Below are positions 31,952-43,878 of a stretch of DNA of 64,000 nt, one piece after another; the stretch's first letter is position 1, and each line of letters starts with the position of its first letter. The stretch comes from Aureobasidium sp. EXF-3400. Taxonomy: Eukaryota > Ascomycota > Dothideomycetes > Dothideales > Saccotheciaceae. Made by a program: the position numbers and the translations under genes. Below the pieces are notes generated by a model that did not search any database, was not told the origin of the DNA, and saw only the letters and a program-made list of their open reading frames with translations. The DNA lies in contig SWBL01000018.1 of the NCBI GenBank assembly GCA_024195585.1, positions 203,449 through 267,448 on the forward strand. The letters are read 5' to 3'.

Positions 31952-33538
31952 CTACAGGAAGTCAATGCCAACGCCGAACTGAACACCCTTTCTACCTTCC
32001 TCGCCCTTACGGAGGACCAGTGGCAGCGAGAAGTTCAACTCGAATCGTGCGACGGGGTGGGCGTAGACAAGACCAACACCAGCTGCACAGCTAGGCAGAC
32101 CGTTGGAGAGTTCTTGGAAAGCATTCTTCACGCTTTGCTGAACGTTGTTGCCGCCCTTCTCGCCACTGGCTACGTCTTGGAGTGCCAACAAACGTCCACC
32201 GTTGATGAAAGTCTGGAATCTGAGAGGAGTGTCCTTGCCCATGCCTGGCACAGGGAAGAGTAAACTGGCACCGCCGGCAGCATAGACATCACCACCAACT
32301 GCGTCTTGACCATCTCTGGGACCAAGTCCTGCAAGGCGGAAACCACGAACGTCAGTAGGGCCACCAAGTTGGAAACGGTCATTGATGCGAGATGCAGCAG
32401 GTCCGTCAGAGCCAGATTTGGTCAGAGGGTAAAGAAGACCACCACGAAGGCCAGCAGTGAAGGAGATGCCACTATCGCCAGCAACACCAGGGACAGGAAC
32501 AGGAAGGGCCATTTGGGACTCAGCCGAGTACTTTGCGAAGGCTACGTCTCCAGCAAGAGGGCCAAAGCCGGCAAGTTCACCGATAGCCTTGAAAAGGAAA
32601 CCCCTTGTGGGGAGCATGGGAGCATCGCGTGTGTCGTTGATGAAAGTGTGTGTGATGCTGGACTTGAAGCTGTCACCAGCATCGGCGCGAACAGTAGGCG
32701 AAGCGTTCTCAGAAAGACCAGTGACTTGTCTCCAGATACCGTTATAGCCCAGCTCGTGCTTGCTGCCCCATGAACTCAACCACTTAAGTTTTGTGCTGCC
32801 ACCCTTGATGAGCTCCTCGTGGCTTGCCCAGCTCTTCAGAGTAGAGCTAGCGAGACCACCAATCTCGAAGCGGATATCAGGACTGCTGAGAACGGGGGTG
32901 TCGAAGTATGCCGAGTAGGCGGAACGAGTGCGCGTACCAAGCGAAGCGTGGGCGTTCAAGGATTCGGCACCACCGAAGATGTTGCGGAGGACGACATCGA
33001 GGAAAGCTGAACCTTCGGATGAGCCAGCCTCAGTACCAGTCTTGATGGTGTAGCGGGAGCGCTCGGGAGCGTGGATGAAGACGGAGAGGTCGGTAGGAGA
33101 TGAGGAAGCATCGGTCTGGTCGGGTTGGTCGATATAGGTCGAGATGGGAGCCTTGAAGATACCAAAGCGGTTGAGCTTGTCGACAGCGCCACCAACCTCG
33201 CGCAGAGCTTCTTGGAGAGTGTAGGGGCCTTGTTGGTTGTGGGAGAGGATGGGGTTGAAGATGCGCTCGAGGAAGCCTCTACGAGTGTGCTCGGCCTGCA
33301 AGACCTGGATAGATGAGATAGTGACGGGCTTGGTCGAGTTTAGGCCGATCAACTCGGATTGGCGCTGCTGTGCTTTGGCATACTGCCTGGCGAGACGCTC
33401 GTCCAACTCTTGCTGTCTCTTGGGGTCGGCCTGGTCCTGCAACAGAGCGAAGAGCTGCGGGTTGACCTGTCAGTTGATTGCGCATACGTTAGGCAAAATT
33501 GACAGACTCACATCGCTACCCGAAGATTTGTTCGCCAT
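31952..33538 (-). CDS. SAM50: SAM50/TOB55, outer-membrane beta-barrel assembly
   Basis: Two exons, 33512-33538 and 31952-33466, encode 513 residues. Sam50 is the Omp85-family barrel that inserts beta-barrel proteins into the mitochondrial outer membrane. The first exon codes MANKSSGSD and the second continues VNPQLFALLQDQADPKRQQE. A single POTRA-like region (VLQAEHTRRGFLERIFNPIL to IFKAPISTYI) is followed by the barrel: LGTRTRSAYSAYFDTPVLSS, a region with RDAPMLPTRGFLFK, the conserved FQLGGPTDVRGFRLAGLG loop, and the C-terminal strand ending FGVGIDFL. The intron is 45 nt (GTGAGT, CTGACAG). It is divergent from UBC6 with 515 bp between starts. Confidence 0.95.
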
Positions 33539-34053
33539 TGGAGCCGCAACAGTAACCACACGGTCGTCGTCGCAAAGATAGCTATTACCGCCCGCAAACG
33601 CGCTGGAGACTTGATACACGACGTACCCAGAAGCTTACACAGCGCTAGCCGAGCACGTGAACACTATTGGGCTATGACTGTTTCTCTGCTATATTTTGCA
33701 ATTTGAAGAAGTGAGTCGATCTCATAAACGGCCAGAGAAAGTTCTGTCTTGTCTCAATATCCCGGTTTCTTTCTGTGCAACTTGTATGAATATCGGATTA
33801 ATGGTCGAGCCGTGTGCTGGATAAGACAAAGCAGACGTTCCGCATGGATTCGCGGGAGTCGGCATGCGCTCCAGGCTGACGTCTTCTAGATTCATTAGTA
33901 GGACGGTCATCTTATCTCGTCTACGTACCCTTTGACCCTTCATTCTCTCCTATCGACCTCTAATACAAGCCACTTTCTGATATTCGAGCCAAAGCACCCA
34001 ACCAACCACAGACCAGTCACCGCATATCATAATCTCATCTCTCAAATCACATC
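33539..34053. promoter_or_regulatory. Divergent promoter between SAM50 and UBC6
   Basis: A 515-bp region between two start codons. The UBC6-proximal 130 bases are rich in CCA/AATC and C/T, typical of a 5' leader. No specific site is identified. Confidence 0.5.
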
Positions 34054-34893
34054 ATGGCTACACGTGCCGCCCACAAGCGTTTGACAAAGGAGTACAAGAA
34101 CATTACCGAAAACCCTCCACCATACATCACCGCTCACCCCAGCGAGTCAAACATCCTAGAATGGCACTACATCCTCGAAGGCCCCAAGGACACTCCTTAC
34201 GCTGGCGGCCAGTACTGGGGCACTCTGGTCTTTCCTCCTGATTACCCCTTCGCCCCACCCGCTATTCGCATGCACACTCCCAGTGGCCGCTTCCAACCTT
34301 CCACCCGTCTCTGCCTCAGCATCTCAGACTTCCACCCTAAGAGTTTCAATCCCGCTTGGGAGGTCAGCACCATCCTACTCGGTCTCCAGAGTTTCATGAC
34401 GAGCGAGGAGATGACTACTGGCTCGTTGTCTGCCTCAGAGGCTGAGCGCATCGTGTTTGCTCAACGCTCTCGCTGGTGGAACAGCACAGGCGGTGGCTCC
34501 TCCAACCGTACCATCCCCGGCATAGGACAGCAAAGCAGCAACACCCGCGGCTTCGGTGCCATCAGAGCAGGAGACGGCGGCGTCAAGTTCAAGGAGGAAT
34601 GGCCAGAGCTGGACGACCAGAACTGGAAATGGATGGAAGAACACAAGATCGACCCTCAGACTGGCAAAACTGTAGCACCACCTCCAGTCGCGAATGCTTG
34701 CTCACCAGAGACAAACGCCCTGCGCAAACGTCCTGTTGGCAGTCATGCTGGCCTGGGTGCTGTGGTTGAAGGCGGCCATGTTGCGCGCGACGCTGGCCAG
34801 AGTTGGTTGAGACGCAACAGGATGTACGTTGCCCTTGGCCTCATCTTTGGCTACGTTGTCCTGGCTCGTGCCTTGGGAGAGCCTGCTTCTTGA
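34054..34893 (+). CDS. UBC6: UBC6, ER tail-anchored ubiquitin E2
   Basis: A single exon of 279 residues. Ubc6 (UBE2J family) is the E2 that works with the Doa10 ligase in ER-associated degradation. The UBC fold is at residues 5-150 with the catalytic cysteine at residue 87 in STRLCLSISDFHPKSFNP; the sequence around it is typical of the J family, which lacks the canonical HPN triad. A variable linker carries KFKEEWPELDDQNWKWMEEH. The C-terminus has basic residues WLRRNRMY followed by one hydrophobic segment (VALGLIFGYVVLARAL), a tail anchor. It is divergent from SAM50. Confidence 0.97.
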   Translation: MATRAAHKRLTKEYKNITENPPPYITAHPSESNILEWHYILEGPKDTPYAGGQYWGTLVFPPDYPFAPPAIRMHTPSGRFQPSTRLCLSISDFHPKSFNPAWEVSTILLGLQSFMTSEEMTTGSLSASEAERIVFAQRSRWWNSTGGGSSNRTIPGIGQQSSNTRGFGAIRAGDGGVKFKEEWPELDDQNWKWMEEHKIDPQTGKTVAPPPVANACSPETNALRKRPVGSHAGLGAVVEGGHVARDAGQSWLRRNRMYVALGLIFGYVVLARALGEPAS

Positions 34894-35347
34894 TCATGCT
34901 TCATGTTCCGACTGCATGATTTAAATTGTGTCTAAATTAGCCTGGGCGTTGGGGTCAATTCGTCAAGGAGGAACTGCATGGACGGGGCGTTCTTGGGTTT
35001 ACAGAAGAGCAAGATACGCAGCATATACCACCACTCCATCACTTCTTCACATGCACGATTGTGCCATCCTCGCATGAGATTGTATACAACGACAGTGCAA
35101 GAGCTCAGTATGGAACACCAGGCAATACACAAGCCAAACATCACGAGACAAGAACAGGAAACTAATTGGGGGTCGTAAAAACTTTTTGGAATGTTTTGGT
35201 ATCTCCATATTTTCAGAAGACAAGAGCTAAGCGCAATATATTGCAGACCAGGCGATAAAGCCGTTCTGCGCGACAGTGCCACATTTCGCCATAAACCATT
35301 GTCTTTTGAACATCGAGAGCAGATGCTGACAGAAGGACGCCAACAAT
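34894..35347. other. Convergent intergenic region
   Basis: This lies between the 3' ends of UBC6 and RPS14. No gene is seen. Confidence 0.45.
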
Positions 35348-36125
<778 letters not shown>

Positions 36126-36456
36126 TGTTGCTGATGTTAGTTGGTTGACGAAATGTGCACTGGAAAAATCGAACGAAAGAGAGAAGTCTGGCTGGCGCTG
36201 CGACGCAGAATTTGGGCCGTGGGTCTGCCAAGCAACGCGAACGACCAACACGGCGTTTTCCGGTCAAAGCTTGCGGAGTCGCAGCTTCCTCTCTATTTAT
36301 TTTCTTGCGACGCTGAACCTTCTGTTTTCTTCCCATCACTTCACGCCTTTTCGACATTTGCGACATCAATTGCTTCTTCTGTGCGCGCGCAAGAACTGCT
36401 TAATATTCAAGAGCTGGACGGCACCGCATACTTGACACAATTCGACATTCGCAAAT
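36126..36456. promoter_or_regulatory. Divergent promoter between RPS14 and TYR1
   Basis: A compact 331-bp region between the start codons of a ribosomal-protein gene and an aromatic amino-acid gene. It contains a T/C-rich tract near 36300-36370. No specific factor site is assigned. Confidence 0.5.
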
Positions 36457-38440
36457 ATGGGTGAAGCAGTGGTGGGCTTGATTGGCATGGGCGACATGGG
36501 AAAGATGTATGCTCGCCGCCTTAGCGAGGCCGGATGGAGGTATGCTTTTGCGCGCAACATCACGCTCCTCGTGTGACTTTTGACTATGGTACGTTTCTCT
36601 TCTGCCTTTTCTCACCTTCACACCCATCTACCCCGCGTTGCAATGATGACTTGAGTGCATTTGGCTCGAGTATGGCTGTTGGACACCCTGTCACCGTTCC
36701 GGTGGCAGGATCTGGCAGTCGTCAATGATGTAAAATCTCAGCTACCTTAACAATTTTGTCTGAAATGCTTCACACATCCACTGTTCTTCACACTTGAGAT
36801 ATCCTCTTAAGACAGCCGCTGACTTTGGATCAGCAGTTCCTTTCTGTAATCCGTGACCACCCTGTCAGACACAGACTGACATGCTGCTCTTCCAGAGTAC
36901 ACGCCTGTGACCTTCCAGACAAGTATGATTTGTTGGTTGAAGAATTCAAGGACAGCGTACGAAATACCTTGCCTATACTGTATATAGTCGTGTAATACAC
37001 AACATCTTGCTGAGGCTTTCAGCAGGAAAACGTAACGGTTTTCAAGAACGGCCACCACGTCTCGCGTAGCAGTGACTATATCATCTACTCTGTTGAAGCA
37101 AAGAACATTGATGCTGTTGTCGCCGCCTATGGTCCATGTCTGTCACATCTCTTGCACATCCACTCATACCTGTCCTCCGTACTGACAGGTCTGGCTTACA
37201 GCTACCAAGATGGGCGCCATTGTTGGCGGTCAGACCTCCTGCAAAGCTCCAGAGATGGCAGCGTTCGAGAAACATCTCCCTTCAGACGTCGAAATTGTCT
37301 CTTGTCACTCCCTCCACGGTCCCGGCGTGAATCCAAAAGGTCAACCTCTGGTCCTGATCCAACATCGCGCCTCAGACGCCAGCTACAACCTCGTCTCCAA
37401 GATTCTATCTTGCTTCCAGAGCAAGCACGTCAAACTCACAGCCGAAGCCCACGACCGTATTACTGCAGACACACAAGCCGTCACTCATGCCGCATTCCTA
37501 TCCATGGGTACCGCATGGGCGGCCAACAACCAGTTCCCCTGGGAAATGCCACGCTACGTCGGCGGTATCGAGAACGTCAAGATCAACATCACCCTCCGCA
37601 TCTACGCCAACAAATGGCACGTTTACGCTGGTCTAGCAATCCTCAACCCAGCTGCCAAACGCCAGATCAAGCAGTACGCCGAATCCGTGACCGAACTGTT
37701 TAAACTAATGCTAGGAGGCCACAAGCAAGAGCTGAGAGAGCGTATCGAGTGTGCTCGTAAAGCTGTTTTTGGCAATGCTGACGGCAGCAAGGGACATGAA
37801 TTACTCTTGCAAGACGACCTACTGGATCAATTCAGTCTGGGAGAGAAGCCTGCTGCCAGTGAGCGCCTCAGGAACAACCATTTGAGTCTTTTGGCAATGG
37901 TGGATTGTTGGTGGAAGCTAGGCATTGTGCCTTACGACCATATGATTTGCTCGACACCGGTAAGAAAGATTCGAGGCTATATCCTTTGAACTCTGACGGA
38001 GGCGAACAATGCTGATTACATTATCAGCTCTTCCGTCTTTGGCTGGGCATCACAGAATACCTCTTCCGCAACGAAGAGTTGTTGGAAGAAGTCATTGATA
38101 CCGCAATCAACGACAACACTTTCCGTCACGATGATCTCGAATTCACGTTCGCTGCTAGAGTAAGGCACTTCATATCCCCACCCACTGCTCTCCCTCGTCT
38201 CCCATCTCATCCCATACCCCCACCCTTGCTCTGCCTGACTCTATGCTTACTTTTTTCTTCTTCACGCAGGACTGGTCCGAACGTGTCTCCTTTGGCAACA
38301 TGGACGGCTACCGCAGCAAGTTTGAAAAGATCCAGTCTTACTTTGCTCCTCGCTTCCCCGAAGCTACTCGTGTAGGCAACGAGATGATCAAGACTATTGA
38401 GGAAAGCCTCAGACAAAGAAAGGGCAATGAGGGTAACTGA
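36457..38440 (+). CDS. TYR1: Prephenate dehydrogenase (NADP+), TYR1
   Basis: Six exons, 36457-36539, 36896-36956, 37026-37137, 37202-37959, 38028-38159 and 38270-38440, encode 438 residues. The enzyme oxidatively decarboxylates prephenate to 4-hydroxyphenylpyruvate, the step committed to tyrosine. The Rossmann motif is at the N-terminus (VGLIGMGDMGKMYARRL, GxGxxG at 10-15). Later blocks are MGAIVGGQTSCKAPE, EIVSCHSLHGPGVNPKGQPL and TADTQAVTHAAFLSMGTAWA, matching fungal Tyr1. The first intron is 356 nt; the third has a GTCTGT donor. All joins keep frame (WR-VHACDLPDKY, AAYGP-STKMG). It is divergent from RPS14 and convergent with the dehydrogenase at 38711. Confidence 0.95.
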
Positions 38441-38710
38441 GAGAAACTTGGAGGAAAGGCATTGGTAGGGGAGCATAAGTGGGAAGAAGGGATGATGATG
38501 CAGAAATGAAGTTTATGGTTTTCTTTTTCTACGCTTTCGTGTTCTGATGGTTGCTTGACCCAATGTTGTTGACAAGCCAGCTCTCCATTGCCAGTGGTAC
38601 AAGTAAGCACTGAGGAGTTTAATGAAATACCAAAAAGCAGAATGAAAACAAAAACATTTTCTCAATAAGATCATACATAATCATAACTTTACTTGGACCA
38701 ACCCCCAATC

Positions 38711-40008
38711 TTAAAGCTGGGTAGGATATTTGGTTGTCTCAATCTTCTCGGGGTAAGTCATGCCGTTCTGCTTGCGAACTTCATCCATAACCTCCATGAT
38801 AACAATACTCTCCTGCAAGCCTTCATACTTGCCCTCCTTTCTACCTTCCTTGATGGCAAACGCACATTCGTCAGCCTCCCAGAACATACCGTGACCCTCG
38901 CCCTCGGGGTTCTTGTCACCACCAAAGCCATTGTAGAAGCCAGAGCCCTTGCCAGGACCGGGCTGAACGAATTCATTCTCTTCTACAGTGCCATCGGAGA
39001 GAACCAACTTAGTCTTTGTGGGGCGGAAGGCTGGGTGAAAGACTTGGACTTCGCCCTTGTCGCCTTGGACACGGATGGCTGGGCCGGCGCTGCCTTTGCC
39101 GTCGGGGTCGGGGGTTGTGCGCATAGCGGTGGTGGCGATGCCGTGAGCATCTCCACCAAGCTCTTGAGAGCGAGGGAAGGTGAGCAGCATGGTGGTCATC
39201 TCGTCAGCGCCAGTGGGGTACTTCTTGAGGGAAGAGACAACAGTGGGAGGCTGGCGTGCGGATTCAGGTTGTGTGTGGTAGAGGGTTTGGAAGACCCAGG
39301 TCAAGGCGTAGATGCCGAGATCGAGAAGGGCACCTCCGGCCAAGTCGGGGTTGACCATGCGGTGTGAGTTGTCGAAGGCTTCCTCGGGCTGAGCGCCAAT
39401 GGAGAGGTCGGCGAAGGTACGGTGGACTTTTCCAATCTGCGAATGTCAATGGTCGTGTTTCAGATAGCGTGTTTGATACACATACCTTGCCCGAAGTGAT
39501 GATATCGCGAACGTAGATGGACAGAGGGAAGTATCTTGTCCACACAGCCTCCATCAGGAACAAGTTCTTCTCCTTTGCCTTTTCTGCCAGCTTCTTTGCC
39601 TGAGCAGCATTGACAGTAAAGGCCTTTTCGCAGAGAACGTTCTTTCCAGCCTCGAGACAGAGCATGGCATTCTGGTAGTGGTGCGAGTGAGGTGTGGCAA
39701 CATAGATGATATCGACATTCTTATCGGCAACCAGCTCTTCATATGATCCGTAAGCCTTTGCTGAAGAAGAAGCGCCAACCTTCTTCAGGAATTCGCTAGC
39801 GCGGTCGGCACTGCTGGAGCTGGCTGCAGCAACAATCTCATGCTGGATATCATTGACGTTACGAGTTTCGGGGTTGACAGTCAAGTCTTTCGAGAAGCTC
39901 TGTGAAACATTGTCAGTCTTTGCCAATGGCCAACGAGACCTTTGTCCCACGCACCTCGGCGATACCTCCGGTTGCAAGAATACCCCAGCGCAGTGTGAAC
40001 TTGGACAT
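38711..40008 (-). CDS. Gfo/Idh/MocA dehydrogenase (dihydrodiol type)
   Basis: Three exons, 39955-40008, 39486-39899 and 38711-39436, encode 397 residues. The protein begins MSKFTLRWGILATGGIAE, the nucleotide-binding strand of the family, and continues with VDIIYVATPHSHHYQNAMLC and VLCEKAFTVNAAQAKKLAEK. The EK of the last block is the family's catalytic lysine motif, with the usual proline replaced by alanine. The closest family I know is trans-1,2-dihydrobenzene-1,2-diol dehydrogenase/D-xylose dehydrogenase (NADP), so it probably oxidises a sugar or diol; substrate cannot be read from sequence. It is cytosolic, with no signal peptide. Introns are 55 and 49 nt. It is convergent with TYR1, 270 bp apart. 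Confidence 0.9.
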
Positions 40009-41535
40009 GTTTGCGATGTACTTTTGCGACAGTTTTTGGAAGACGCGAGAAAAGAATTGTTGAACGAGCCGTGAGGCTGATAGTCCTATATAGGATGATG
40101 TAAGAGATGGCGGGGCAGAATGCCCTGCCCCACTCGCTATTTAGCCATCAAACATGTTCGGTGAGAACTCCATCTTTACACCATGGCAATTGGTCGTGCT
40201 GTAAGCACTTCAAGGTCGTCTAATAACATGATCGTCCCGGGACGGCAGACTTCATCTTTAGTCGCCATGGTCGAACCAGTTTACGCGTTGTAGACTTCCG
40301 GTGGGTGAAGATGGCATACAATGAGCGGGAAACCCCGAAAGAGCTCAACAAGACACTGGCGATATTCGTAACTCGAGTTTTCCTGTGGTAGAATCAAGTC
40401 TAAATGAAAGATATGAAAGGGGCTAAGAAGGACAGGCCGTGAAGATCTCGAACGATTCGTACTCACCTCGTTCTGTCCAGCCTCAGGTGATCTAAATGTC
40501 ACTACTATTTGTCTAGATCTGGTAGAGACAAAACACGTTTCTAGCTAGTCTGGTCTTCGCGCTGAAACTGTTTCTCAGCAAAGGTCTTGTTGCGAGACCC
40601 CAAGAACGTGTCACCTTGGCAGTAATGGCAGTGCAGCGAGAGCAGAAAGAGAGAGCAGTCGGATCCTGGACGCCAACATCGTCGAGTTAATTTTCTGTGC
40701 GGAGACCCCGGAATGACTTCTTGTTCTGGTGATGTATGCGAAGACGCGTATGCATGATGGTCGCATGTCAAATGGTTTGCGACAGATGAGATAGGAAAGC
40801 ACCGGAGGGGTACATACGACTTCAGATCTGGGAATCGAGGAGATACATCATCCATGTTCAATTGGTGTGGTGTTCTTGCAAACTCTTGCACTGCCCGGAT
40901 CAGCACGACTGTCAAGGCAGAATGGTCGTAGAAGACGGCCAAATAGGGCTGCTGGGAGGATCTGCTCGGCAAAGAGGGAAGACACGGCGCGCAGAGCAGT
41001 TACAGAGCTGAGAATGCCGGTCGTATCTCGTACCGTGTTCCATTTTCCCCGCATCGCCCGGCGATAAATGGTCGCCGATGTGTCAATCGTTGGCTTCATC
41101 GCGATACAGGCGACATCCAACGACTGCTTCAATTCGCTCACATCTGAGACGCACGTCGTTGTTACCTAGTCGAGACCGCGGACGTGGCGGAGGTAGCACA
41201 TTCGATCTCACGGAGGACCCCTAGCAGCGTCATCGAGTCTAGTCATCCTCGGCGACCCATCCGGGGCAACTGGCACGCGCTGGGCATGCAGGATCGTCAA
41301 AGTCAAGCTTAACAACAAGTGTGGCGCTACTTCTCACCGGCCGCGGATATCTTCTCGCCCGTTTCTTCCACGAACTGTCCGCTGTCGCCCATAATTGTCC
41401 CCTTTGTCCCTGCCAGCCTTCGCATCCATACTTGTACTTTTTGCGAGAGCATGACCGCCTCATTGTCTCCCATTGTCCTATAATCTATCCTCTCCGGTCC
41501 TTTGACGCTGAACTCACCACACTATATTGGTAGTC
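40009..41535. other. Long intergenic region
   Basis: This 1.5-kb divergent spacer lies between the dehydrogenase and the membrane RING gene. Open frames at 40541-40972 and nearby are short, antisense-paired and lack recognisable motifs, so I do not call a gene. It presumably contains both promoters. Confidence 0.4.
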
Positions 41536-43161
41536 ATGCTTAGCCAGTGGCTGTTGTCAGCAAGTCTGCTGGCGAGCGGAGTAGCCGCTTTACTGATTCA
41601 ACCGACGAATACCACCCAAAATAGCGATGTCGTCGAACTCGTCGTGGCTAACACTGATTTCGGTGCGCTGCAACCTCTGACCCAGAGTGCGAGTGTCAAC
41701 TTGAATGTAATTCTTCTTTTACAACCTAGAGCATGTTTTGTGTTCCAAGATGGACGCTGACACGCGATACAGACGAGTATCCATGATACCATTTACCATG
41801 TAACGACACAAAATCGGGATAGTCTTACCGGTCAAGAGATCGCCTACATATCGTGCGACCCCGCAGATTATACTGGTTTCCTTTCTTTGAATGATGTTTA
41901 TCGAACAGCACTCGGCGTTAACGCCTCAGCTATCATTCTTTACAGTTTGGCATCTGAGCAATGCAACCTTACCGATCCGGAAACGGCATACCAGAGAGTC
42001 TTCTCAATGTCAAACCACACCAGAGCTCAGGATTTACTAAACACTATCAACACAGAGCCTGGCGTATCGGCAACCATCCAGTACACTTCAACTTCGAATC
42101 ACAATAACGGCAGTAACCAACAGAACCCAACAGCTAATTACGGATCTTCTCCTACCACAGCAGTTGCCATGATCATTTTGTACAGCGTGACTGGTATCAT
42201 CACGGCCTTGTTCCTTATCATTATCATTACGGGAGCGATCCGAGCACATCGTCATCCAGAGCGTTACGGACCAAGAAACGTCATGGGTAGACCTCGACAG
42301 ACCAGAGCTAGAGGTATCGCTCGCGCTATGCTGGATACCATTCCTGTTGTCAAATTCGGCGAGCAACCCAAATCAGATTCAAAGGTCACAGACGTCGAAT
42401 TGGCGGATACTGATACACCTGTGATTCGTCGCTCAGTTGAGAATGATGGTACTCAAGAGACAGAAGCTCGCGACCAGGCTGAGCCAAGGCGGTCAATGGC
42501 ATCTGCTCGTTCAGGTATTGGTGCTGCAACAGGACATGGTGACTCTGATGCTATCAGAGCTGTGGCTGCCGCCGAGTCGGGCGAGGCGCTGGGATGTTCG
42601 ATCTGTACCGACGATTTTGAGACTGGACAGGACATCCGTGTACTCCCTTGCGATCACAAGTTCCATCCAGCATGCATTGACCCCTGGTTGTTGAATGTAT
42701 CGTCAACTTGCCCGCTGTGTCGTATTGATCTACGTCCTGAAGGATCCACTGATACAGATGCGGCGGCCACCGAGGGAGGCGAGAATGGTGATTTGCCCCC
42801 TCCCATCAATGGCTACAATGGGCAACCCTACCGCGTCAGCATGCGTCGCAGCTTGCTCATCGGACTTGGGCTTGACCGTGGACATCTCGACCAGGGACAA
42901 AGAATGGCCGCGGCACGTGAGCTACGTGAACTTGGCCACAACAACGTCGATGGTGTTGAAGGCGCACAACAGGATCAGGGTGAAGAAGGCCGTCAACGTC
43001 GTAGATTACGAGAGCGCTTTGGCGTGCGTACAAGAAGAAGAGGACAGACTGATGCGCAGGCGCAGGCAGTTGCTGCCGTCCCTGAGGAGACGGCTACGAC
43101 TGCTTCAACGGCAGATTCAGAGGCTGGCAACGCAGCGGATCAGCGTCCTACCACGACTTGA
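41536..43161 (+). CDS. Membrane RING-H2 protein, PA-TM-RING type
   Basis: Two exons, 41536-41706 and 41773-43161, encode 519 residues. A signal peptide (MLSQWLLSASLLASGVAALL) is followed by a lumenal N-glycosylated region with a protease-associated-like block (IAYISCDPADYTGFLSL, ASAIILYSLASEQCNL), one membrane helix (VAMIILYSVTGIITALFLII) and a cytosolic part. The RING-H2 finger is CSICTDDFETGQDIRVLPC, then DHKFHPACIDPW and CPLCRID, with C3H2C3 ligands. This is the PA-TM-RING layout of endosomal/Golgi/vacuolar E3 ligases that ubiquitinate membrane cargo. The C-terminal tail is Ala/Thr/Gln-rich. The intron is 66 nt. I chose the ATG at 41536 because it starts the signal peptide. Confidence 0.92.
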
Positions 43162-43564
43162 ATTTGCATGGCGACTGGATGATATCACATGTCATGAGTT
43201 TTTTTGGAAGGTGTTTGTGGTGTTTGGGTCTGCATAGCAAAGAGCGATTGATGATTGAGAATGTGACTGAATGTTGCCTTTGCATCATCAGGATATTCAG
43301 GCACGAATAAGGGATGGCATTATGTATTAGTACGATTGAATGAGCGAAACTGTGTTCCCTGTCTCTATCTGTCTCTCGAAAGCACCTGATGTGATGGTAA
43401 ATAGGTAACTCGTCAATTCTCTATCAAAAAAAAGGTGTGGTCCGTGCACGTCAGATGGTTGTCCAGTGACGAAGGCGCTTTGAACAATTCGGCCGCGCGA
43501 CGACCAAGTCATCACATTTTCTCACACCTTCACCTTGTCTACACATCCAACAACATCACACACA
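43162..43564. other. Intergenic region
   Basis: RING gene 3' flank and TOM6 promoter. There is a short A-run at 43425-43432. No gene is seen. Confidence 0.4.
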
Positions 43565-43878
43565 ATGGCTCCCAAGCGTGCAAACCAACAAGGCGCTATC
43601 AGCCAAGTCTACACTAGTCTCGCCTCGCCCGACAACCGCTCCGTCGTTACCGCCGTCGCCTTCTTCGCCGTAAGTGCTTTACGCATCGCACCTCCTTGAG
43701 AAGCATTTTGGTCATGGCAAGGGGGGGAACACAACCTGCAGAAGAGACAGATGTGTTTGAGCTATGCTTTTGAACCAAGGGTGAAATGCTTGAGAAGAGA
43801 AACAGGACTGATTGAAATCCACAGGCCGGTGTCGCATTCCTGCACAGCAGCTGGAGCGAGATGCTGCTTCCTCCGTAA
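43565..43878 (+). CDS. TOM6: TOM6, small subunit of the TOM complex
   Basis: Two exons, 43565-43669 and 43825-43878, encode 52 residues. The protein reads MAPKRANQQGAISQVYTSLA, then SPDNRSVVTAVAFFA joined to AGVAFLHSSWSEMLLPP. This matches the tail-anchored fungal Tom6, which stabilises the Tom40 core of the mitochondrial outer-membrane import channel: a short basic cytosolic N-terminus and a single C-terminal membrane helix. The 155-nt intron ends CCACAG and both exons are in phase 0. The stop codon TAA overlaps a GTAAGT, so a splice event there could in principle extend the protein, but the ending LLPP is the expected one. Confidence 0.85.

Noticed and set aside
40541..40972. 143-residue - strand frame in the long spacer
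   Set aside because: Cys/His content hinted at a zinc protein, but the spacing fits no finger and the length is easily reached by chance.
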